Translations under genes and position numbers: made by a program
Shown: positions 22,501 through 31,058 of the stretch, piece after piece
Layout: every line of letters begins with the position of its first letter
How positions within the stretch are numbered: the first letter of the stretch is position 1
Notes under the pieces: generated by a model
Told to the model about the DNA's origin: nothing
Databases searched by the model: none
Seen by the model: only the letters and a program-made list of their open reading frames with translations
From: Actinoplanes lutulentus
GTDB lineage: Bacteria; Actinomycetota; Actinomycetes; Mycobacteriales; Micromonosporaceae
Reading direction: 5' to 3'
NCBI RefSeq assembly: GCF_003259845.1
Contig: NZ_QLMJ01000035.1
Span: 1 to 37,777, forward strand
Length of the DNA stretch: 37,777 bases

Positions 22501-24342
22501 TCAGCTCGCCGGGGACAGGTGCAGCGGGGCGACCATCGGCCGGAGCTGGGCATATCGCTGAATGAGGCGGTCAATGCGGTACTTTCCCGGTTCGTCGGCG
22601 GTCACCAGTGATCGGTCGGCGAGTTCGTCCAGGGCTGCGGCGACGTCACGCGGGGTGTAGCCGAGAACCGGCGCAAGCCCGGCTGCGGTCGTCACGCCGT
22701 GTTCCACGGTGGCGGCGTGCGCGAAGACGCGGGACTGGCCGGCGTCGAGATCCTCACGGATCGCGTCGAGACGGCGATAGAGGCCCGCTACATCGTCGTC
22801 GGGTTCCAGCCATTGTTCGGCGTCAGCCATCCGCCAGGCCGGGCGGGCGGCAAGACGGCTCGCGAGCGTCTGCAGCGACAGCGGCAGGTTGCCCCGGGCC
22901 GCGGTGAGACGTTTCACGACGTCGGGTTCGGCGGTGATCCGCGCAGCGCCGATACGACGGCTCAGGTATGCGGTGCTCTCCTCGCCGGTGAACGGGCCCA
23001 GCCGGTGCCAGCCAGAGCCGGGCAGGCTGGACAGGTGACGGTTGGAGGTGATCAGCGCCGCGCAGCCGGGTGCGTTCGGCAGCAGCGGAAAAGCCTCGGT
23101 GCAGTTAGTGGCGCCGTCGAGGACGACCAGGATCCGGCGGCCGGTGAGCGCGGCACGCCAGAATCCCACCAGTTCGGTGACATCGGTGGGGATGTCCGTG
23201 GCGGCGTAGCCGAGTGCGCGTACCCACGCGGTCAGCACGTCGCGAGTTTTCGTCGATCCGCTGCCGGCCGCGTCGAGGTCGGCGTAGAGCACCCCGCCGG
23301 GGAATCGGGCCGACACCTGCCAGGCCACCCTGGCGGCCAATGCGCTCTTGCCGGCACCGGGCATTCCAAAGATGCCCACCACTGGTGCCGCATCGGTGTT
23401 CAGCAGGGCGGACGTCGCCCAGTCGAGCACCTCGGCGCGGCCGGTGAAGTCAGCCGGTGGGGCGGGGACCTGCGCCGGCACCACGCTCAGGTGTGAAGTG
23501 CCTCGCGGACCCTGCGGTGTCGGCTGATGGCCGTCGAGCAGCCGCTGTTGCAGTTGCTGGAGTCCGGCGCCCGGATCGATCCCTAGTTCTGCGGCGAGGG
23601 TGATTCGGGTCTGCTGGTATGCCGCGAGCGCATCGGCCGGCCGGCCGATGCGCCACAGGGCCAGCATCTGCAGTTCGCGCAGGCGTTCGCGCAACGGCTC
23701 GGCCGCGATCAGCGGTCCGAGTTCGGCCAAGACGTGGGCGTAGCGGCCCAACTCCAGGTCGGCGACGAGTTTCTCCTCCTCGGCGGCGAGCCGCATCCTC
23801 TCCAAACGGTCGCGCTGGCCCGCCGCGTACGGTCCGGGCAGCCCGGCCAAGGCGGTCCCGCCGAACAGCCCGAGCCCTTTCTCTAGCCCTGAGGCCGCGT
23901 CGGCGTATCGCGACTCCGCCGCCGCCCTGGTGGCTTTGCCGACGAGGCCGTGGAACCAGTCGAGGTCAAGCTCGGTGTCCCCAACCGACATCCGGTAGCC
24001 GCCGTCGGTAGTGACGATCAGATCACCGGAACGGTCTGCGCTGAGCAGACGCCGCAGCCGCGAGATGTAGGTGCGCAGGGTGCCGATCGCACGGGCCGGT
24101 GGCTGATCACCCCAAAGGCCGGCGACCAGATCGTCGAGTTCGACCCAGGCGCCGCCGCGCAGGAGCAGCATTGCCAGGACTGCCCGCTGCTGCGGCGGGC
24201 CCGGGTCAAGTTCCGAACCTGCTCGCCAGGCCCGCACCGGGCCGAGTACCGAAAACCGCCATTGCGGGATAGCCGGGCCCGGCATCGCCGGCGACCGGGA
24301 TTGTGGTCTTCCGCCGAAAGATTCGACCACTGAAAGTGTCAT
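22501..24342 (-). CDS. SARP-family regulator with NB-ARC ATPase domain (AfsR/DnrI type)
   Basis: A 613-residue protein starting at ATG 24342. Residues about 28-115 are an OmpR-like winged helix (FSVLGPVRAWRAGSELDPGP, then GTLRTYISRLRRLLS). A bacterial transcriptional activation (BTAD) domain follows to about 270 (LDLDWFHGLVGKATRAAAES, then LAAYQQTRITLAAELGIDPG). An NB-ARC ATPase has the P-loop GMPGAGKS at 326-333 and a Walker B-like RILVVLDGA. No long TPR region follows, so it is shorter than full AfsR proteins. SARPs activate antibiotic gene clusters, and an ATPase domain tunes that. It shares a 185-base divergent interval containing two palindromes with the PNPOx-like gene, its most likely local target. 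Confidence 0.92.
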   Translation of the reverse strand: MTLSVVESFGGRPQSRSPAMPGPAIPQWRFSVLGPVRAWRAGSELDPGPPQQRAVLAMLLLRGGAWVELDDLVAGLWGDQPPARAIGTLRTYISRLRRLLSADRSGDLIVTTDGGYRMSVGDTELDLDWFHGLVGKATRAAAESRYADAASGLEKGLGLFGGTALAGLPGPYAAGQRDRLERMRLAAEEEKLVADLELGRYAHVLAELGPLIAAEPLRERLRELQMLALWRIGRPADALAAYQQTRITLAAELGIDPGAGLQQLQQRLLDGHQPTPQGPRGTSHLSVVPAQVPAPPADFTGRAEVLDWATSALLNTDAAPVVGIFGMPGAGKSALAARVAWQVSARFPGGVLYADLDAAGSGSTKTRDVLTAWVRALGYAATDIPTDVTELVGFWRAALTGRRILVVLDGATNCTEAFPLLPNAPGCAALITSNRHLSSLPGSGWHRLGPFTGEESTAYLSRRIGAARITAEPDVVKRLTAARGNLPLSLQTLASRLAARPAWRMADAEQWLEPDDDVAGLYRRLDAIREDLDAGQSRVFAHAATVEHGVTTAAGLAPVLGYTPRDVAAALDELADRSLVTADEPGKYRIDRLIQRYAQLRPMVAPLHLSPAS

Positions 24343-24380
24343 GGTCCGACGTTATGGTCACCGGTCAGGCCGCCGCGTAC

Positions 24381-24414
24381 GTCACGTGACCCTCTTCCGG
24401 TACTAACGTCGTTA
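24381..24414. promoter_or_regulatory. Two palindromes in the SARP/PNPOx divergent promoter region
   Basis: GTCACGTGAC (24381-24390) is a perfect 10-bp palindrome and TAACGTCGTTA (24404-24414) a perfect 11-bp one. Both lie in the 185-base interval between the SARP (24342, minus) and the gene at 24528 (plus). They are good candidates for regulator binding sites; which regulator is unknown. Confidence 0.5.
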
Positions 24415-24527
24415 CAGCTGTGTTTCCGCGATCGGGTTGCTGTTTCGAACCGGCGGCTGACCAGGCGAATCATCGACGTCTTATGCTGCGAAAATGGCCT
24501 TTCCGTCATCCATTTAGGATCGTCGCC

Positions 24528-25436
24528 GTGACGCACCTACCTGATGTGATCGACGCCTACCGCACCTGCGAGCTGGCGACCCTGACCAAGGACGGTTCGC
24601 CGGTTGCCTGGCCCATCTCCGGGCTACGGCTCGACGACGGAACGTTTCTGCTGACCACATCGCTGGGGTACCCGCAGAAGGCGTACAACATCCGCCGGGA
24701 CGGCCGGGTAGCCCTGCTTTTCTCCGAACCTGCCGCGAGCGGTCTGGAGCAACCCGATCAAGTCCTGGTACGCGGCATCGCGACCTGCCCCGAACAGGTG
24801 CATGTCGACCCGACCGGCGACCTGGGGCGGCTCTGGTCGACGCTGATGCAACGCCAGCCGTCCAGCCAGAAGTACCTCAACTGGCCGGCCACCTCGATGG
24901 CCGACTTCTACTTCATGCGCCTTTTGATCACCGTACGGCCGACCGAGGTGATCACCCGCCCTCTGCCCGACGGCAGCAATACCAAACTGGCCGACGGCAC
25001 ACTGACCGGCGCCGAAGTGCTGGCGGGATACAAGTCAGTAGTCCTTATAGGCGTCGATGCCGCAGGTGCCCCCGTGCTCGTGCGTACCACCGTCGCCGCG
25101 GAGACTGACGGTTACCGCGTCGAGGTGCCCGAGGATTCACCGGTCGTCGCGGGTCCGGCCGGGCTGCTCGTGCACCGGCACGACGACAAGCTTTCGAACC
25201 TGCACAGCGCGAATGTCCGCGGCGAACTGGTGGCCGACGGCGGTGGTTGGTTGCTGCGGCCGTCGCGGCTGGTCGAGCCCGGCCAGAAGCACCGGGCGAA
25301 TGTCCTCGACCCGATCCGCATCGCACGCCAGTGCCAGGCGACGACCCGCCGTTACCTCGAACGGCGTGGACTGGCGCGGCCGGCCATCCCCTGGGACGCG
25401 TACCGCCGCATCCGCGCCGACCTTCCGAGGGTCTGA
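24528..25436 (+). CDS. Pyridoxamine 5'-phosphate oxidase-like FMN/F420-binding protein
   Basis: A 302-residue protein. The GTG at 24528 with AGGA upstream is preferred; ATG 24484 is an alternative in frame. The first ~150 residues follow the split-barrel flavin fold: YRTCELATLTKDGSPVAWPI, a TTSLGYPQKAYNIRRDGRVA strand pair, then LVRGIAT. The C-terminal half is a second, poorly recognised beta-rich part ending in an arginine-rich helix. Members bind FMN, F420 or haem and include reductases of small molecules; the substrate cannot be told. It is the only gene divergent from the SARP, which suggests it is under SARP control. Confidence 0.82.
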   Translation: MTHLPDVIDAYRTCELATLTKDGSPVAWPISGLRLDDGTFLLTTSLGYPQKAYNIRRDGRVALLFSEPAASGLEQPDQVLVRGIATCPEQVHVDPTGDLGRLWSTLMQRQPSSQKYLNWPATSMADFYFMRLLITVRPTEVITRPLPDGSNTKLADGTLTGAEVLAGYKSVVLIGVDAAGAPVLVRTTVAAETDGYRVEVPEDSPVVAGPAGLLVHRHDDKLSNLHSANVRGELVADGGGWLLRPSRLVEPGQKHRANVLDPIRIARQCQATTRRYLERRGLARPAIPWDAYRRIRADLPRV

Positions 25437-25537
25437 GCCATTCTCAGAAAATCAGACCGAACCTGAAGTAGAACCGACGCCGTCGTCGCGGACCACCACT
25501 GGTGCCGTAGCCGACGAATGCAGGCCATGCTGGGCGT

Positions 25538-28261
25538 TCAGCCAGTCTCGTCGAGTGCCCTGGCCAACTCGTTGCGGGCAGAGATGCCGAGTTTCGGGAA
25601 GATCCGGTACAGGTTGTTGCGGACGGTCCGGTGCGACAGGAACAGGCGTTCGGCGATCTCGCGGTTGTTCAGTCCTTCGGCCGCGAGCTTGGCGATGTTC
25701 AGCTCCTGGGCGCTCAGCTGGCTTGTCGCGCGCCGTGGCCTTGCGGTCACAGGTTCGCCGGAGGCTCGCAGTTCGACCGCGGCCCGTTCGGCCCACGCCA
25801 GAGCACCCATCGTGGTGTAGAGGGCGTACGCCGCGCGCAGTGGCTCGCGGGATTCGGTACGACGTCGCTGTCGCCGCAGCCAGCGGCCGTAGGCCAGCAG
25901 CAACGACCCGTGCTGCCACGGCCACTGCTCGACGCCGCTGGCGAACGCGCTGTCGAACACGACGCCGGCGTCAGCGTCGTCGGCGAGCAGCGGTGCCGAC
26001 GCCGCTACCGAGACGAGCAGATGCGGTGACCCGCTGCGCCGCGCCAGCTCGGTGAACTCGGCGTGTACTGCCCGGACGTCGTCGAGGCGCCCGGACAGTG
26101 CCGCGGCGTCCATCAGGTCGGTCAGTACCCATACTCGGGCGTTCTGCTGGTAGGAGCGTTCGTCGGGCAGGCAGACCTCGATCAACGCGTCGAAGGCCGC
26201 CACCGCATCGTCCTCGGCCAGGGCTGCTGTCCCTCGCACGAGTTGCACCATCGACAGCATCGAGTAGAACCCGGACTGAATCAGACCCTCTTCGATAGCG
26301 GACGCGACCGCCAGGGCTGATCCGATCTCGCCCTTGCGAGCCGCGACCACCGCGCCGGCAAGCGCTGCGGTCCCGGTCATGCGAAGTTCGCTGGTGATAT
26401 CGGAGAGGCGGATAACCTCTGCGGCCGCGTCAGCCGCGGCGTCATTCTGAGCGAGCAGGGTGCATGCCCAGGCCTTGGCGGTCAACGCAACGGCTAGCTG
26501 GCCGAATTCGCCTGCGGCGCGAAGCGCGGTGGCTGCCACCGTGAGCCATTCCAACGCGACCGGAGTCGCCCCGACACAATGCGCCGCGAATCCGATCAAA
26601 GCTCCGGGGAAGCCTCGCGATTCCCCCGCCGCTCGAACCGAAATGCGTTTGCGGACGCTGGCACCGTGCTCGTACGGGTGGCCGGCCGCGTCGAGGGCCA
26701 GGCGCTCTGCTCCGTCCTCGGGCAGCGGCAAGGAGCGGTTGGCTCGGATGAGAAGCTCTCGCGCGTCGTCGTCCAGGTTGATCCACCACGACACCAAATT
26801 CGCGTTGAGCAGCAGCTGGATTGCCTGAGCCGGATTGTCGCCACCGTGCCGCAACACCAGTTCCGCTTCCCGGATCGGGTGCTCCGGTCCCAGCCAGCTG
26901 TCGGTGGCGGCGGCCTGAATTCCCGTCAGGAAGGCGACCCCCAGCGGACCGAGCTGCGTTTTGTCCACCTCATCGAGCAGTGGCAGCCTGTCCCGGAACT
27001 CCGCGCTCAGGCTGTACCCGACAATGGCCGCAAGGAATCGGTGGGCAGCAACGCGAGGGTCAGGGCTGAGCCGGGCGGCACGCTCCAGCGCGACCGCGGC
27101 GGTACCGTTCTCGCCGCGTTCTGATCGCCGTTGCGCCATGCGTTCGAGTTCGGCCGCGATAGTCTCGTCAGGCCCGGCGGCGGCCTGCGCCCGATGCCAC
27201 AGGCGCCGATCGCCGTCCGTGCCGATCGACGTGGCCAGGACGGCGTGAATTGCCCGCCGCTGGTCCGCGGTCACGGCGCCGTCGACGGCAGCACGCATCA
27301 GCGGATGCCGGAAACCCGCACGGCCGTCGGCGACCCAGACCAGACCCGCTTGCTCGCCCGGCGACAGATCGTCCAGCACCACAGACCGGCCAACCAAGCC
27401 GCCGGCCGCGGTCAGCAGCTCCTGCACCGCGTCCGAGTCGTTCACCGCCATGATCGCCAGCAGGGTCCGCGCCGGTTCGGGTAGCAGCCGGGCGCGGGCA
27501 CCGAAGACCTGATCCAGGCGGTCGGTAAGTGGCAGCGCCGACTTGGTGAGACCGTTTCCTTCGAGGTCGGCTGCCCGCGCCAGTTCGGTCAGCGCCAGTG
27601 GATTGCCGACCGCCGCTGCCAGGATCCGTTCCCGGACCAGGGCCGATGTGCCCGGTGCACGAGTGTCCAGCAGCGCCTCAGCAGCCGCACCGTCGAGTGG
27701 GGAGACCACCAGTTGCGGCAGACCGGCCTCGGCCAACGGGCTGCCACTGATCTCATCGGATCGAGCTGCGGCCACCACCAGCACCGCGTCGTCGGTCAGC
27801 CGCCTAGCCACGAAGGCGAGTACCCGCGAGGTGGCCGTATCGAGCCAGTGGACGTCGTCCACGATCACCACGACCGGCAGGTCGTGACCGGCGTCCGACA
27901 ACAGCTGCAACACCCCCAGCGCCACACGCTGCAAGGGCGCACTGTCGGCGGTGGTCTCACTCAGCGCGTTCACCAGCGCTTCCCGGGTCACCGGCAGCAG
28001 GTCCTCGGCGCCGCCGAGAACAGGCGACAGCAGTTCGCGCAGCCCGGAGAATGCCCAGTCCGCCGACGCCGGATTACCGGCCCAGCTCAGTACCCGCATG
28101 CCCGCAGCACGAGCCTGCCCGGCGACCTCGTTCAGCAACGCCGATTTGCCCACCCCGGGATCGCCGGACAGCAGAAGCGCGCCGCCGCTGCCCTCCGCGA
28201 CCCGCTGCAGCGACTCGGCAAGAACGACGAGCTCGGAATCGCGGCCGATCAGCTGAACCAT
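25538..28261 (-). CDS. LAL-family (large LuxR-type) ATP-binding regulator, copy 1
   Basis: A 907-residue protein starting at ATG 28261. The N-terminal AAA-type ATPase carries Walker A GDPGVGKS (33-40) and a Walker B region VVVIVDDVHWLD. A long TPR-like helical middle follows, and the C-terminus is a LuxR helix-turn-helix: LSAQELNIAKLAAEGLNNRE, then LFLSHRTVRNNLYRIFPKLG. LAL proteins (MalT type) are ATP- and ligand-gated activators, often of antibiotic clusters. The three LAL genes lie head to tail on one strand with 29-base gaps, so co-transcription is likely, with this gene last. It is about four-fifths identical by eye to copy 2. No ribosome site is visible; a GGCCGG/CCGGCC hairpin abuts the ATG. 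Confidence 0.93.
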   Translation of the reverse strand: MVQLIGRDSELVVLAESLQRVAEGSGGALLLSGDPGVGKSALLNEVAGQARAAGMRVLSWAGNPASADWAFSGLRELLSPVLGGAEDLLPVTREALVNALSETTADSAPLQRVALGVLQLLSDAGHDLPVVVIVDDVHWLDTATSRVLAFVARRLTDDAVLVVAAARSDEISGSPLAEAGLPQLVVSPLDGAAAEALLDTRAPGTSALVRERILAAAVGNPLALTELARAADLEGNGLTKSALPLTDRLDQVFGARARLLPEPARTLLAIMAVNDSDAVQELLTAAGGLVGRSVVLDDLSPGEQAGLVWVADGRAGFRHPLMRAAVDGAVTADQRRAIHAVLATSIGTDGDRRLWHRAQAAAGPDETIAAELERMAQRRSERGENGTAAVALERAARLSPDPRVAAHRFLAAIVGYSLSAEFRDRLPLLDEVDKTQLGPLGVAFLTGIQAAATDSWLGPEHPIREAELVLRHGGDNPAQAIQLLLNANLVSWWINLDDDARELLIRANRSLPLPEDGAERLALDAAGHPYEHGASVRKRISVRAAGESRGFPGALIGFAAHCVGATPVALEWLTVAATALRAAGEFGQLAVALTAKAWACTLLAQNDAAADAAAEVIRLSDITSELRMTGTAALAGAVVAARKGEIGSALAVASAIEEGLIQSGFYSMLSMVQLVRGTAALAEDDAVAAFDALIEVCLPDERSYQQNARVWVLTDLMDAAALSGRLDDVRAVHAEFTELARRSGSPHLLVSVAASAPLLADDADAGVVFDSAFASGVEQWPWQHGSLLLAYGRWLRRQRRRTESREPLRAAYALYTTMGALAWAERAAVELRASGEPVTARPRRATSQLSAQELNIAKLAAEGLNNREIAERLFLSHRTVRNNLYRIFPKLGISARNELARALDETG

Positions 28262-28290
28262 GGCCGGATCGTACGCGCACGCACCGGCCG

Positions 28291-31029
28291 TCAGCTGCCC
28301 TCATCGGAGCCGTTGTGATCAAGTACCCGCGCCAAGTCGCTCCGAGAAGAGACACCGAGTTTCGGAAAGATCCGGTACAGGTTGTTACGGACAGTTAGGT
28401 GCGAGAGGAACAGTCGCTCAGCGATCTCCCGGTTGTTCAGCCCTTCCGCTGCCAGCTTGGCGATATTCAACTCCTGAGCGCTCAGCTGGCTTGTCGCGCG
28501 GCGTGGCCTGGCGGCCACGGGTTCGCCGGAGGCCCGCAGTTCAACCGCGGCCCGTTCGGCCCACGCCTGGGCGCCGATCGAGTTATACAGCGCGTATGCC
28601 GCCCGCAGCGGCTCACGGGACTCGGTACGGCGGCGCTGTCTCCGCAACCAGCGGCCGTAGGCCAGCAGCAACGACCCGTGCTGCCACGGCCACTGCTCGA
28701 CGCCACTGGCGAACGCACTGTCAAACACGACGCCGGCATCCGCATCGTCGGCGAGCAGCGGTGCCGACGCCGCGACCACGACAAGGGTGTGCGGCGACCC
28801 GCTGCGCTGCGCCAGCTCGGTGAACTCGGCGTGCAGTGCCCGAACCTCATCGAGGCGCCCGGACAACGCCGCGGCGTCCATCAGGTCAGTCAGCGCCCAC
28901 ACGCAGGCATTCTGCTGATAGGAGCGTTCCTCAGGCCGACAAACCTGGATCAACGCGTCGAAGGCCGCTACTGCGTCCCCCTCGGACAGGGCGACCGCCC
29001 CGCGCACGAGCTGCACCATCAACAGCATCGAATAGGCACCGGACTGGATCAAGCCCTCTTCGTTAACAGCCGCGACCGCCAGGGCTGATTCAATCTCGCC
29101 GCGGCGGGCCGCCACCAGTGCGCCGGCGAGCGCGGCGGTCCCGGTCATGCGAAGTTCGTTGGTGATGCCGGCGAGGCGGATCACCTCCGCGACCGCGTCA
29201 GCCGCGGCATCGTCCTGGGCTAACAGGACACATGCCCAGGCCTTGGCGGTCAGTGCGACAGCGAGCTGACCGAACTCGCCGGCGGCGCGCAGCAGTGTGG
29301 ATGCCACCGTGAGTCGTTCCGCCGCGACCAGAACTTCTCCGACGCAACTCGCCGCGAATCCGACCAGCGTCTCGTCGGGGCCCCGGGCCTCCTCCCCCGG
29401 TCGAGCCGCAATCCTTGTGCGGACGCTGGCGCCCTGCTGGTGCGGGTGGCTCGTCGCGTCGAGGGCCAGGCGTACCGGTGAGTCCTCGGGCAAGGGCAAC
29501 GTGCGGTTGGCGCGGATGAGAAGGTCTCGCGCGTCATCGTCCAGGTTGATCCACCATGTCACCAGGACGGCGTTGAGCAGCAACTGGGTCGCCTGTGCCG
29601 GATTGTCGGCGCCGTACCGCAACACCAGTTCCGCTTCCCGGATCGGATGCTCCGGCCCCAGCCAGCCGTCGGTGGCGGCGGCCTGGATCGCCGCGAGGAA
29701 GGCGACCTGCAGCGGCCCGAGCTGCGTCTTGTCTACTTCCTCGACCAGGGGCAGCCGTTCCCGGAACTCCGCGCCGAGGCTGTACGCCACGATGGCCGCG
29801 AGGAAACGCTGCGCCGCCACGCGAGGGTCGGGGCTCAGTCGCGCGGCACGCTCCAGCGCGACCGCGGCGGTGCTGTTCTCGCCGCGGTCTGATCGCCGTT
29901 GCGCCATGCGTTCGAGTTCGGCTGCGATCGATTCATCGGGCCCGGCGGCTGCCAGCGCCCGGTGCCACAACCGCCGATCGTGATCGGCGTCGATCGACGC
30001 TGCCAAGACGGCGTGAATGCCACGCCGCTGATCCGCGGTCACGGCGCCGTCGACGGCGGCACGCATCAGCGGATGCCGGAAACCCGCACGCCCGTCAGCG
30101 ACCCATACCAGGCCCGCTTGCTCGCCCGGCGACAGATCGTCGAGCGCCACACGCCCGCCGGTCAGACCGCCGGCCGCAGCGAGCAGCTCCTGCACCGCGT
30201 CCGAGTCGTTCACCGCCATGATCGCCAACAGGGTCCGCGCCGGTTCAGGCAGCAGCCGGGCCCGGTCGCCGAAGACTTGATCCAGGCGCTCGGTGAGAGG
30301 CAATGCAGAGCCGGTGGGGCCGCCCCCGTCAAGGTCGGTGGCCCGCGCCAGTTCGGTCAGCGCCAGCGGGTTGCCGACCGCCGCGACCAGGATCCGCTCC
30401 CGCAGCAGGGCCGGCATGCTGGGCACCCGGCTGTCGAGCAGCGCCTCGGCAGCCGGACCATCGAGCGGGGAGATCGCCAGGTGCGAAAGGCCGGCCTCGG
30501 CCAGCGGATTGCCGCCGATCTCGTTGGACCGAGCGGCGGCCACCACCAGCACCGCGTCGTCGGCCAGCCGGCGAGCCACGAAGGCCAGCACCAGCGATGT
30601 CGCCGGATCGAGCCAGTGAACGTCGTCGGCGATCACCACGACCGGCGCGACCTGGCCGGCGTCTGACAACAGCTGCAACACGCCCAGGGCCACCCGCTGC
30701 ACCGGCACGGTATCGGCGGTGGTCTCGCCCAGCGCCGACAGCAACGCGTCCCGGGTCACCGGCAGCAGATCCTTGGCACCGTCGAGAACGGGTAGCAAGA
30801 GCTCCCGTAGCCCGGAGAATGCCCAATCCGCCGACGCCGGGTTGCCGACGCAGCCGAGAACTCGCATGCCCGCCGCACGCGCCTGAACTGCCGCCTCGTT
30901 CAGCAGAGCTGATTTGCCGACCCCCGGATCGCCGGACAGCAGCAGCGCCCCACCGTTGCCGCCCGCGACCCGTTCGAGCGATTCGGCGAGAACGACGAGC
31001 TCGGAATCCCGGCCGATCAGCTGAAGCAT
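28291..31029 (-). CDS. LAL-family regulator, copy 2
   Basis: A 912-residue protein starting at ATG 31029. The domain order is the same: Walker A GDPGVGKS, VVVIADDVHWLD, TPR-like middle and LuxR domain (LSAQELNIAKLAAEGLNNRE, LFLSHLTVRNNLYRIFPKLG). Most of its length aligns with copy 1 without large gaps, indicating recent duplication. One difference falls in the recognition region, where L replaces R in SHLTVR, and may alter DNA preference. The tail HNGSDEGS resembles that of copy 3 (DNGSDRDD), whereas copy 1 ends differently, so the duplication probably gave copy 1 from copy 2. The same 29-base leader precedes the ATG as in copy 1. Confidence 0.93.
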   Translation of the reverse strand: MLQLIGRDSELVVLAESLERVAGGNGGALLLSGDPGVGKSALLNEAAVQARAAGMRVLGCVGNPASADWAFSGLRELLLPVLDGAKDLLPVTRDALLSALGETTADTVPVQRVALGVLQLLSDAGQVAPVVVIADDVHWLDPATSLVLAFVARRLADDAVLVVAAARSNEIGGNPLAEAGLSHLAISPLDGPAAEALLDSRVPSMPALLRERILVAAVGNPLALTELARATDLDGGGPTGSALPLTERLDQVFGDRARLLPEPARTLLAIMAVNDSDAVQELLAAAGGLTGGRVALDDLSPGEQAGLVWVADGRAGFRHPLMRAAVDGAVTADQRRGIHAVLAASIDADHDRRLWHRALAAAGPDESIAAELERMAQRRSDRGENSTAAVALERAARLSPDPRVAAQRFLAAIVAYSLGAEFRERLPLVEEVDKTQLGPLQVAFLAAIQAAATDGWLGPEHPIREAELVLRYGADNPAQATQLLLNAVLVTWWINLDDDARDLLIRANRTLPLPEDSPVRLALDATSHPHQQGASVRTRIAARPGEEARGPDETLVGFAASCVGEVLVAAERLTVASTLLRAAGEFGQLAVALTAKAWACVLLAQDDAAADAVAEVIRLAGITNELRMTGTAALAGALVAARRGEIESALAVAAVNEEGLIQSGAYSMLLMVQLVRGAVALSEGDAVAAFDALIQVCRPEERSYQQNACVWALTDLMDAAALSGRLDEVRALHAEFTELAQRSGSPHTLVVVAASAPLLADDADAGVVFDSAFASGVEQWPWQHGSLLLAYGRWLRRQRRRTESREPLRAAYALYNSIGAQAWAERAAVELRASGEPVAARPRRATSQLSAQELNIAKLAAEGLNNREIAERLFLSHLTVRNNLYRIFPKLGVSSRSDLARVLDHNGSDEGS

Positions 31030-31058
31030 GGCCGGATCGTACGCGCACGGACCGGCCG

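Larger units (their letters stand above)
25538..31058 (-). repeat. Tandem gene duplication including an almost identical 29-base leader
   Basis: The 29-base spacers at 28262-28290 and 31030-31058 differ at only one base, and the flanking genes are closely alike over their full length. That marks a tandem duplication whose unit included the intergenic leader. On the coding strand each spacer carries GGCCGG and CCGGCC arms 16 bases apart, the second abutting the ATG. Confidence 0.85.
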
